A stretch of 64,000 nucleotides of DNA from JAYQKL01 sp965243245 (GTDB lineage Bacteria > Pseudomonadota > Alphaproteobacteria > RS24), in assembly GCA_965243245.1 (NCBI GenBank), contig OZ251536.1, forward strand, positions 62,001 through 126,000, given 5' to 3'. Shown here in pieces: positions 1 to 9,900 of the stretch (position 1 is its first letter; each line of letters starts with the position of its first letter). The notes under the pieces were generated by a model. It saw nothing but the letters and a program-made list of their open reading frames with translations. It made no database searches and had not been told where the DNA came from. A program made the translations under genes and the position numbers.

Positions 1-3000
1 GTGATACGTTCAATGCGGGTAGTTTCACTGTCTATGAAGGTACCGATACGACTGCCTCCACCCGTTTTGGCGTGATTGAGGATAATACGGGTGTTTTCAG
101 GCTGGTTTTATTGGCGGGTAATGCTCTTGTGACAGTCGGTGAGGCAATTACGCTTCTTGTGACAGTGAATGACCTTCCCGATAATAGCGGCGCGACGAGT
201 AACAATGCTACGGTAATAATTACTGTTATTGCTGTGAACCCTGATGCGCCGATGTTTTCGTCTGGTGGCAGTCCGCCTAATCAGGATGAGAATATTGCGG
301 CCAATAATAGTGAAGATACCCAAGCCAGTGCGGTGAGTATTTATACAGCTGTGGCGGCGTCTGCTTCGGGCGGAAATGTTACTTATAGTCTGGCAGAGGC
401 TGATAAGGTTACGTTTGGAATTAGCGGCACAAGTGGCGATGTCTGGTTCCGTGCGCCCCCTGACCATGATCTGACGCCGCGTTATATTTTCACGGTGATT
501 GCGAGCGTTACGGTGGGCTCTGACGTGCTGGTGTCGGATATTGTTGTCACCCTCGACCTTAATGACCTGAACGATACGAAGCCGGTATTTTCCTCACTTG
601 AGGAATTTAATGTGGATGCGGATGTTACGCCAAGTAGCAGTGATAGTGAACAAGGCACTGCGGATGCGATTTATAAAGCCCAAGCCATGCCAGATGTTGA
701 GGGTGCTACGGTTGCCTATAGTTTGGTTGGGACGACGGATGATTCTGCTTTATTCGGGATTGACGCAAGTAGTGGCAATGTCTGGTTTAAAGCCGCGCCA
801 GATTATGATGCCAGTAACACGACATATAGCTTCACGGTACGCGCGAGCGTTACGGCGGGTGGGGTGACGCAAACAACGGATCATGTTGTCACGTTTGAGC
901 TTAATGCGCCCAATACGGCGCCGACTGTGTCGCTTGGCGCGACGGATGATGTGGCGGTCACGGAGGGCGGATTTGAGACTCCAAAGTTCATTCTCTTTGG
1001 GATTGAATTTACCCCCAGAGACCCTGCATTTGCCGCAAGACCCGCAGGAACCAATCCTCTTGGTATTCAGTTTTTCGAAAGCCTAAGCGACCAGCCAACT
1101 AATGTTGATGATATTGAGGCTTTTAGAAGGCAGGTCACCGTGGATGTCTATTACCTTCAGATTATGGTTAACAATCGCCAGGATGTTACTGATAATAGTT
1201 ATACGCGCGATGAAATTATTGCTGTGTTGCCGGCGATAGGTGAATTTAGCACAAGGGATTATACGGCGGCATTGGTTGAGGCTGGCACGGGGGGGGTTAC
1301 TATTAGTAGAGATGACCTTGTAGGTGGGGGTGGGCCGCGACCCGAGAGGGACCCTGATGCGCCTGAGACAGGTTTCTACGCCAATCCTCTGCCGGGTGAA
1401 GTTGCGGCTGATATTGATGCTAATGGCACGCTTAATTTTAACGATGATTATACCTCAGCAGCAGAGCTGAAAGTTTTCATCGGTAATACGAGCAATAACG
1501 CCGATGATATAGAAACCCCGCTTACCGCTGATGGAATTGGCATGGATTTTGAGGGTAAGGGCGAGTCTGATGATATAGCTAATGGCGTCTATGGTATGTT
1601 TACCTTTACCCGCGCGGCTGATGGCTCGGTGAGTTGGACTTATACACTGAATGAGAGTGCCGTGAACGCGCTTGGGGAGGGCGAGATGGCAACCGATAGC
1701 ATCTTTGTTAAGGTTCAGGATAACAACACAAAGGATGCTTTAAACACGGTTCAAACAATTACCGTCACAATTACAGGTAGAGATGACGTGCCAACAGCGG
1801 ATACAGAAAATGACGCTTATGTTATCGCAGGCACTGTTACAGAAGACACAGACAGCGCAAACACCGCAATGGGTGAATTTATCGCCACAGATGCGGATGA
1901 TACTGCCGCGACTTTTACTTATAGCGTTCCAGTAGACGGGGAAGGGATGTATGGCACGCTGACACTCGACACGGCTGGCGGCACAGACGGGAAGTGGACC
2001 TATGAGCTGGGTAACACCGATGCAACTGATGCACGCGTTCAGGCGATAGGCGCAGACGAGACTAGGGAAGATACCATTACCATTCGTGCAACAGATGGTG
2101 CTGGCTTATTTGTTGAGCGAGATGTCACCATCACGATTGAGGGTACAAATGATGCCCCGACTTTAAATGAGCCAGCTCTGACAAGCACTATTTTTTATGA
2201 TGGGCTGATATTTACTGCCAAAGACGGAACAACCCCTTCTGGAATTAAATTTGAGAGCGTCAGTGCGCTTGCCTTACTCATCACAAGTGATGGGGTGGAT
2301 AGGACTGATAATACTGACCTATTTGAATATGACGAAAGGTTTAACCTCCTCTTCAGTAACATTAAGACGGCTTTTGAAGATTCTCGCTATACGGTGACGT
2401 ATCTTGAGGGATATACTGATGACTCAACATTTCAGCGAGACAATTATAAAAACGTTGATACCACTGTCTCGCCGGGCGCGGGCGATAGCCTCCCCCTTTT
2501 CATCAATGCGTCCGACCTATCGGTCACCACAGGTGACGGCGCGGTCGGAGCCGATAGTTTTGCCAATGGCAGACTGGTCTTTAATGATATTGATAACACA
2601 GTAGAAGAACTGAAAGTTTTGGTCGGCAATCAAGACGAAAACATTGCCACTATAACAAACGAGATTACAGTGGGTGAGGAAACTGTATCACTTGACGGTA
2701 ACGGCGTGTTCGGTGCCACCACAGGCACGTATGGTACCTTCACCTTCAGCAGAGCGGCAAACGGCGTCGTTACTTGGGAGTACACGCTAAATGAAAATGC
2801 CCCGAGCGACATTACGGCAACTGAAACTGCAACCGATAGCTTTTGGGTACGCGTGAATGATGCCACTAATAATGAGGCGGGTGCGGATAGTCCTGTGCGC
2901 AAAATCACGGTCACCATTAACGGACGCACAAATGTGAACGCCACCTCAGAGAATGACGGTTCGGCAAATAACCCGCTTGGGACTAATACGGCGACAGTAC

Positions 3001-3590
3001 CGCAAACCGTTCAAGGCGATAGCGGCAATGATTTCCTTCAAGGGGGTCGTTCAAGTGATATTCTCATCGGCGGCACCGGCAATGATATCATCGCCTTGGC
3101 GCCGGGAGGTGACGATACAATTATCTATCGGATTGACAGCACGGGTGACAATATTGTCGCCAGTGATGGGCGCGACACAATTAACAACTTTAGTGTGGAT
3201 GTGGATGCCAATAATAACGGCGGCGATGATAAGCTGGTATTTGTTGATACAGATGACACCCCGCTTGCAAGCTTTGCTGATTTACTTGACCTTGCAAGGG
3301 GTGATGATGCGCAACTGACTGTGAGCCTTAATATATCGGGGGGCCATTCCATCGGCATGGTATTTACGTTTCTTGGTGGTGCGGGGAGTGCTGATGATGT
3401 AAGACTAACTGTTAATTTCAACACCTCATTAGGCACCACGGCAACGCTTGCGGGAGATGAGTATTTTGGAAGCGGTGGTATCGGGAGTGGTAATCGATTG
3501 ACTGATGCAGGGCTTACTCGTTTTGCGGCTAATTTTAGCGATAATTTCGAAGTTTTGTCAGAAGACGCCCTTGGCTTAGACATATTATAA
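1..3590 (+). CDS. Giant VCBS/cadherin-repeat RTX adhesin, 3' part (5' end outside window)
   Basis: The frame is open to the left edge: codons from base 3 match the family sequence seen again near 20380, so the GTG at 72 is internal, not a start. About 1195 residues are visible. In order they are the end of a cadherin-like domain, two cadherin-like domains (about 240-930) with DLND linkers, a host domain with an inserted GIEF-type module (about 930-1780), a VCBS-like domain (about 1786-2160), a second host/insert pair (2160-2930), and three RTX nonapeptides at 3015-3095 (GDSGNDFLQ, GGRSSDILI, GGTGNDIIA). A type I secretion-like C-terminal region ends in GLDIL. RTX repeats bind calcium outside the cell in known families; adhesion is inferred. 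The terminal motif (SEDALGLDIL) differs from the VALEEFGIEII type of most neighbours and resembles the internal terminus in the gene at 54023. Confidence 0.93.
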   Translation, partial: DTFNAGSFTVYEGTDTTASTRFGVIEDNTGVFRLVLLAGNALVTVGEAITLLVTVNDLPDNSGATSNNATVIITVIAVNPDAPMFSSGGSPPNQDENIAANNSEDTQASAVSIYTAVAASASGGNVTYSLAEADKVTFGISGTSGDVWFRAPPDHDLTPRYIFTVIASVTVGSDVLVSDIVVTLDLNDLNDTKPVFSSLEEFNVDADVTPSSSDSEQGTADAIYKAQAMPDVEGATVAYSLVGTTDDSALFGIDASSGNVWFKAAPDYDASNTTYSFTVRASVTAGGVTQTTDHVVTFELNAPNTAPTVSLGATDDVAVTEGGFETPKFILFGIEFTPRDPAFAARPAGTNPLGIQFFESLSDQPTNVDDIEAFRRQVTVDVYYLQIMVNNRQDVTDNSYTRDEIIAVLPAIGEFSTRDYTAALVEAGTGGVTISRDDLVGGGGPRPERDPDAPETGFYANPLPGEVAADIDANGTLNFNDDYTSAAELKVFIGNTSNNADDIETPLTADGIGMDFEGKGESDDIANGVYGMFTFTRAADGSVSWTYTLNESAVNALGEGEMATDSIFVKVQDNNTKDALNTVQTITVTITGRDDVPTADTENDAYVIAGTVTEDTDSANTAMGEFIATDADDTAATFTYSVPVDGEGMYGTLTLDTAGGTDGKWTYELGNTDATDARVQAIGADETREDTITIRATDGAGLFVERDVTITIEGTNDAPTLNEPALTSTIFYDGLIFTAKDGTTPSGIKFESVSALALLITSDGVDRTDNTDLFEYDERFNLLFSNIKTAFEDSRYTVTYLEGYTDDSTFQRDNYKNVDTTVSPGAGDSLPLFINASDLSVTTGDGAVGADSFANGRLVFNDIDNTVEELKVLVGNQDENIATITNEITVGEETVSLDGNGVFGATTGTYGTFTFSRAANGVVTWEYTLNENAPSDITATETATDSFWVRVNDATNNEAGADSPVRKITVTINGRTNVNATSENDGSANNPLGTNTATVPQTVQGDSGNDFLQGGRSSDILIGGTGNDIIALAPGGDDTIIYRIDSTGDNIVASDGRDTINNFSVDVDANNNGGDDKLVFVDTDDTPLASFADLLDLARGDDAQLTVSLNISGGHSIGMVFTFLGGAGSADDVRLTVNFNTSLGTTATLAGDEYFGSGGIGSGNRLTDAGLTRFAANFSDNFEVLSEDALGLDIL
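3015..3095 (+). other. RTX nonapeptide block of the first gene
   Basis: Three consecutive GGxGxDxUx-type nonapeptides in frame. Equivalent 81-bp blocks lie at 34863-34943, 42180-42260, 48447-48527, 53068-53148, 58925-59005 and 59954-60034. The gene at 35759 has none. In known RTX proteins such repeats form a calcium-binding parallel beta roll next to the C-terminal type I export signal. Confidence 0.85.
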
Positions 3591-3623
3591 GTCGGTTTGG
3601 TGCGCGCAAAGGGCTGTTCATAA

Positions 3624-3653
3624 GGGTGCGGGGTGCGGGGTGCGGGGTGCGGG
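3624..3653 (+). repeat. G-rich 7-bp tandem repeat, perfect G-quadruplex motif
   Basis: Five runs of 3-4 G separated by exactly TGC give a 7-bp period (GGGTGCG). Four or more G3+ tracts with 3-base loops on the coding strand meet the standard G-quadruplex pattern in both DNA and the 3' end of the mRNA. The tail of this repeat supplies the terminator's 5' arm. Confidence 0.85.
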
Positions 3654-3667
3654 CTGTTGATAAGGGT

Positions 3668-3694
3668 GCGGGGTTTATATTTTCTCGCCTTTTT
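3668..3694 (+). terminator. Rho-independent terminator of the first gene
   Basis: Stem GCGGGG (3668-3673) pairs with TCTCGC (3683-3688), including two G-U pairs, around a 9-base AT loop. C plus T5 (3690-3694) follows. Equivalent structures occur after every gene here. Confidence 0.72.
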
Positions 3695-3711
3695 GATATT
3701 GCTCTCAAAAC

Positions 3712-3742
3712 CTATATATGCAATCATAATGCCTGTATATAG
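3712..3742. promoter_or_regulatory. Conserved CTATATA...TATATAG dyad
   Basis: An imperfect palindrome with 7-bp outer arms CTATATA and TATATAG and inner GCA/TGC. It recurs just after the terminator at 35624-35654, 38079-38109, 42841-42871 and 53758-53788. In the two class B spacers the left arm stays and the right arm is replaced. It may be an operator or part of a promoter; no clean -35/-10 pair could be assigned. Confidence 0.35.
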
Positions 3743-3817
3743 TGGCTCCAAAGGGTAGCTATCTGTTTGATTTCACCCCATCTATATGAGCGTTAAATAT
3801 ATGAGCGTTAGAAAAGA

Positions 3818-3846
3818 TAAACAAATTATCGTTTACTCTTTGTTTA
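3818..3846. promoter_or_regulatory. TAAACAAA-N13-TTTGTTTA inverted repeat
   Basis: A perfect 8-bp inverted repeat with a 13-base spacer, about 130 bp before the giant gene. The same dyad with the same spacing is at 42948-42976 and 53865-53893, and the copy at about 38186 has a mutated left arm. Candidate regulator site or leader hairpin. Confidence 0.4.
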
Positions 3847-3977
3847 TTTTTTAAGTTTGCAGTTACGCCTAGTTGCCTGTACTGGCTGTCAATTAGGTGC
3901 CTTTCGTCTATCTTGCGTAACAGTCTTGAGTAACGGCAAGAATAAAAAATAAGAAATTCTACATGTCAGGATAAAAC

Positions 3978-6900
3978 ATGTTTCATCATCAGAAGTTTCC
4001 CAAAACCGCGTTTTGTAAAACCGCGTTTTGTAAAACCGCATTACTGAACAACACCTCTTTTTCGCCGCTTAACTATTGGCAAAAGCTTCTAAATGCTTCT
4101 GAACAGCTGAGTATGAGCAAGCAAAACAAAAAACGCCCCAAAAAACATAAGCTAAAAGCAGAAGTTTCAATCACGCCCTTGCTGGCAGCACTGCTCGCCG
4201 CCTGTAGCAATGAAAATGTTCCTCTTAGCGATAGCGGCACAACTTCAAATATCACGACTCCGGATACTGTTACGCCAACCGCGCTACCATTTGATATTTA
4301 TGTCCTAGACGGCACTATTGAAGGCGCGCGTATCTATGTCGATGAAGACAATAATGGACAACGCGATGATAACGACACGCTTATTGGCACAACAGATGAA
4401 ACCGGATATATTCGCGTTGATGCTGAATATGCAGGCAGAACTTTTTTAGGTGAAGTGGGCGGCGCCCTTGATTTGTTCACAGGGCAAGAATTGTCTGACG
4501 TTATTGTCTATAAGGTTGTGTCTGATGAAATAGGTGGCTCTGATGTTGTCCTTTCGCCGCTCTCGACAATAGTCCAAGCACTGAGGGAAAATAACTCCGC
4601 GCTCACCGATGCCGATATTCTGGTGTTGATTTTCGGCGCGGGGACACAAATTGAAATCGATGATTTGGGTAATCCAAATAACTTTATCCTCCCCGCCGAT
4701 GCAGACCAAAAACCAACGGGTTCTCCAGAAGCGATTGCAGAACAAATCGCATCAACCAGCATTCAGTTGCAAGTGCTTATCGAGCAGGCGGGCGGCGATT
4801 TGGATGCTGTCTTAACCGCGGTTACCGATGATGGTTTTGTCGTCGCTGATGATTTAACCCCGACTTCTCAGCGCGTGGCATCTGACCGCATCATTGAGGC
4901 ACGAGAACGGGCAAATGGAAAACCTGTCGCTAATATTTTTGCGCCGGCTTCACTCAACCTTAATCTGGACGAAGATGGCGAGCTTAGCCTTAATGTTGAT
5001 GTCTGGGGCTTCCGTGACCCGGTCGGCAATCGGGATGATAATAGCTCATTTACGCGTCTTGATATTGTCTCAATTACCGATGGAAGCACAACTGATGTGC
5101 GCGGTGTGCTTGTGTATGTGGCGGATGATGGCCGCGAAACTGAATATGGCGCAGGAGAGGGAATTGAGTTTGAGCATCTTGGAAATTTGTTTTTCCGCCC
5201 TACGGCTGATTATTCAGGGCGCGTAGAGATTGCCTTTACGGTGTTTGATGGCGAGGATGATTCTAATCCGGCGAGCCTAGAGATTACAGTTATTTCTGAC
5301 CCTAATCCGCCGGTGTTTACGTCTAGTGCGACGGCATCGGTTAATGAGAATATTGCGGTCAATGATGATGGTGATACGCAAGGCAGTGCGGCGACTATTT
5401 ATACAGCTATTGCCGCCCCCGATGATGCAGGCGATACGGTTAGCTATAGCCTGACGTCGGCTAATGATGGGGACTCGTTTGGGATTAACGCGTCAACGGG
5501 CACTGTTTGGTTGCGTAGCCCGCCCGACCATGAGAACAAATCGAGTTATAGCTTCACGGTGGTTGCTTCTGTTACGGCAGATGGGGTTACGCAAACAGCG
5601 ACCCGCATTGTTACTTTGAGCGTTACTGATTTGAATGATAATGCGCCGGTGTTTACGTCTAGTGCGACGGCATCGGTTAATGAGAATATTGCGGCCAATG
5701 ATGATGGTGATACCCAAGGCAGTGCGGCGACTATTTATACAGCTATTGCCGCCCCCGATGATGCAGGTGATACGGTTAGCTATAGCCTGACGTCGGCTAA
5801 TGATGGTGACTCGTTTGGGATTAATGCGTCAACGGGCACTGTTTGGTTCCGCGCCGCGCCCGACCATGAGAACAAATCGAGTTATAGCTTCACGGTGGTT
5901 GCTTCTGTTACGGCGGATGGGGTGACGCAAACCGCGACCCGCATTGTTACTTTGAGCGTTACTGATTTGAATGATAATGCGCCGGTGTTTACGTCTAGTG
6001 CGACGGCATCGGTTAATGAGAATATTGCGGCCAATGATGAGGGTGATACCCAAGGCAGTGCGGCGACTATTTATACGGCTATTGCCGCCCCCGATGATGC
6101 AGGCGATACGGTTATCTATAGCCTGACGTCAGCTAATGATGGTGACTCGTTTGGGATTAATGCATCAACGGGAGATGTTTGGTTGCGTGCCGCGCCCGAC
6201 CATGAGAACAAATCGAGTTATAGCTTCACGGTGGTTGCTTCTGTTACGGCGGATGGGGTGACGCAAACCGCGACCCGCATTGTTACTTTGAGCGTTACTG
6301 ATTTGAATGATAATGCGCCGGTGTTTACGTCTAGTGCGACGGCATCGGTTAATGAGAATATTACGGCCAATGATGATGGTGATACCCAAGGCAGTGCGGC
6401 GACTATTTATACAGCTATTGCCGCCCCCGATGATGCAGGCGATACGGTTAGCTATAGCCTGACGTCGGCTAATGATGGTGACTCGTTTGGGATTAATGCG
6501 TCAACGGGCACTGTTTGGTTGCGTAGCCCGCCCGACCATGAGAACAAATCGAGTTATAGCTTCACGGTGGTTGCTTCTGTTACGGCGGATGGGGTGACGC
6601 AAACAGCGACCCGCATTGTTACTTTGAGCGTTACTGATTTGAATGATAATGCGCCGGTGTTTACGTCTAGTGCGACGGCATCGGTTAATGAGAATATTGC
6701 GGCCAATGATGATGGTGATACGCAAGGCAGTGCGGCGACTATTTATACAGCTATTGCCGCCCCTGATGATGCAGGCGATACGGTTATCTATAGCCTGACG
6801 TCGGCTAATGATGGTGACTCGTTTGGGATTAATGCGTCAACGGGAGATGTTTGGTTCCGCGCTGCGCCCGACCATGAGACCAAATCGAGTTATAGCTTCA

Positions 6901-9900
6901 CGGTGGTTGCTTCTGTTACGGCGGATGGGGTGACGCAAATAGCGACCCGCATTGTTACTTTGAGCGTTACTGATTTGAATGATAATGCGCCGGTGTTTAC
7001 GTCTAGTGCGACGGCGTCGGTTAATGAGAATATTGCGGCCAATGATGATGGTGATACTCAAGGCAGTGCGGCGACTATTTATACAGCTATTGCCGCCCCC
7101 GATGATGCAGGCGATACGGTTAGCTATAGTTTGACGTCAGCTAATGATGGTGACTCGTTTGGGATTAATGCGTCAATGGGCACTGTTTGGTTGCGTGTCG
7201 CGCCTGATTTTGAAACCAAATCGAGTTATAGCTTCACGGTGGTTGCTTCTGTTACGGCGGATGGGGTTACGCAAACAGCGATCCGTATTGTTACTTTGAG
7301 CGTTACTGATTTGAATGATAATGCGCCGGTGTTTACGTCTAGTGCGACGGCATCGGTTAATGAGAATATTGCGGTCAATGATGATGGTGATACCCAAGGC
7401 AGTGCGGCGACTATTTATACAGCTATTGCCGCCCCCGATGATGCAGGCGATACGGTTAGCTATAGCCTGACGTCGGCTAATGATGGTGACTCGTTTGGGA
7501 TTAATGCGTCAACGGGCACTGTTTGGTTGCGTAGCCCGCCCGACCATGAGAACAAATCGAGTTATAGCTTCACGGTGGTTGCTTCTGTTACGGCGGATGG
7601 GGTTACGCAAACAGCGACCCGCATTGTTACTTTGAGCGTTACTGATTTGAATGATAATGCGCCGGTGTTTACGTCTAGTGCGACGGTATCGGTTAATGAG
7701 AATATTACGGCCAATGATGATGGTGATACCCAAGGCAGTGCGGCGACTATTTATACAGCTATTGCCGCCCCTGATGATGCAGGTGATACGGTTAGCTATA
7801 GCCTGACGTCGGCTAATGATGGTGACTCTTTTGGGATTAATGCGTCAACGGGAGATGTTTGGTTCCGCGCCGCGCCCGACCATGAGAACAAATCGAGTTA
7901 TAGCTTCACGGTGGTTGCTTCTGTTACGGCAGATGGGGTGACGCACAGCGCGTCGCAGATAATTACGCTGAGCGTTACTGATTTGAATGATAATGCGCCG
8001 GTGTTTACGTCTAGTGCGACGGCATCGGTTAATGAGAATATTGCGGCCAATGATGATGGTGATACCCAAGGCAGTGCGGCGACTATCTATACGGCTATTG
8101 CCGCCCCCGATGATGCAGGCGATACGGTTAGCTATAGCCTGACGTCGGCTAATGATGGTGACTCGTTTGGGATTAATGCGTCAACGGGCACTGTTTGGTT
8201 GCGTGTCGCGCCTGATTTTGAAACCAAATCGAGTTATAGCTTCACGGTGGTTGCTTCTGTTACGGCAGATGGGGTTACGCAAACAGCGACCCGCATTGTT
8301 ACTTTGAGCGTTACTGATTTGAATGATAATGCGCCGGTGTTTACGTCTAGTGCGACGGCATCGGTTAATGAGAATATTGCGGTCAATGATGATGGTGATA
8401 CGCAAGGCAGTGCGGCGACTATCTATACGGCTATTGCCGCCCCCGATGATGCAGGCGATACGGTTAGCTATAGCCTGACGTCGGCTAATGATGGTGACTC
8501 GTTTGGGATTAATGCGTCAACGGGCACTGTTTGGTTGCGTAGCCCGCCCGACCATGAGAACAAATCGAGTTATAGCTTCACGGTGGTTGCTTCTGTTACG
8601 GCGGATGGGGTGATGCGCAGCGCGTCGCAGATAATTACGCTGAGCGTTACTGATTTGAATGATAATGCGCCGGTGTTTACGTCTAGTGCGACGGCATCGG
8701 TTAATGAGAATATTACGGCCAATGATGATGGCGATACCCAAGGCAGTGCGGCGACTATTTATACGGCTATTGCCGCCCCTGATGATGCAGGCGATACGGT
8801 TAGCTATAGCCTGACGTCGGCTAATGATGGGGACTCGTTTGGGATTAATGCGTCAACGGGCACTGTTTGGTTCCGTAGCCCGCCCGACCATGAGAACAAA
8901 TCGAGTTATAGCTTCACGGTGGTTGCTTCTGTTACGGCGGATGGGGTGACGCAAACCGCGACCCGCATTGTTACTTTGAGCGTTACTGATTTGAATGATA
9001 ATGCGCCGGTGTTTACGTCTAATGCGACGGCATCGGTTAATGAGAATATTGCGGCCAATGATGATGGTGATACCCAAGGCAGTGCGGCGACTATTTATAC
9101 AGCTATTGCCGCCCCCGATGATGCAGGCGATACGGTTAGCTATAGCCTGACGTCGGCTAATGATGGTGACTCGTTTGGGATTAATGCGTCAATGGGCACT
9201 GTTTGGTTCCGCGCCGCGCCCGACCATGAGAACAAATCGAGTTATAGCTTCACGGTGGTTGCTTCTGTTACGGCGGATGGGGTTACGCAAACAGCGACCC
9301 GCATTGTTACTTTGAGCGTTACTGATTTGAATGATAATGCGCCGGTGTTTACGTCTAGTGCGACGGCGTCGGTTAATGAGAATATTGCGGCCAATGATGA
9401 TGGTGATACCCAAGGCAGTGCGGCGACTATTTATACAGCTATTGCCGCCCCCGATGATGCAGGCGATACGGTTAGCTATAGTTTGACGTCGGCTAATGAT
9501 GGTGACTCTTTTGGGATTAATGCGTCAACGGGCACTGTTTGGTTGCGTGCCGCGCCCGACCATGAGAACAAATCGAGTTATAGCTTCACGGTGGTTGCTT
9601 CTGTTACGGCGGATGGGGTGACGCACAGCGCGTCGCAGATAATTACTTTGAGCGTTACTGATTTGAATGATAATGCGCCGGTGTTTACGTCTAGTGCGAC
9701 GGCATCGGTTAATGAGAATATTGCCGCCAATGATAGTGAAGATACGCAAGGCAGTGCGGCGACTATTTATACAGCTATTGCCGCCCCCGATGATGCAGGC
9801 GATACGGTTAGCTATAGCCTGACGTCGGCTAATGATGGTGACTCGTTTGGGATTAATGCGTCAACGGGCACTGTTTGGTTGCGTAGCCCGCCCGACCATG

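Larger units (their letters stand above)
3591..3977. other. Spacer 1, class A leader
   Basis: No gene is seen. In order it holds a G-rich heptamer repeat, a hairpin terminator (3668-3694), a TATA-rich dyad (3712-3742), two copies of ATATGAGCGTTA, a TAAACAAA dyad (3818-3846), a degenerate remnant of the 12-bp GAGTAACAG repeat (about 3915-3940) and an AGGA ribosome-binding site (3968-3971), six bases before the ATG at 3978. The short antisense reading frame here is rejected as coding. Confidence 0.8.

Noticed and set aside
72..74. GTG at 72 as the start of the first gene
   Set aside because: The frame is open to the window edge and the preceding codons encode conserved family sequence (SFTVYEG), so the start lies outside.
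3700..3745. Sigma-70 promoter in the TATA-rich block
   Set aside because: No -35/-10 pair with 16-18 bp spacing stands out. TTGATA or TTGGTA with ATATGC is possible but weak, so only the dyad is reported.
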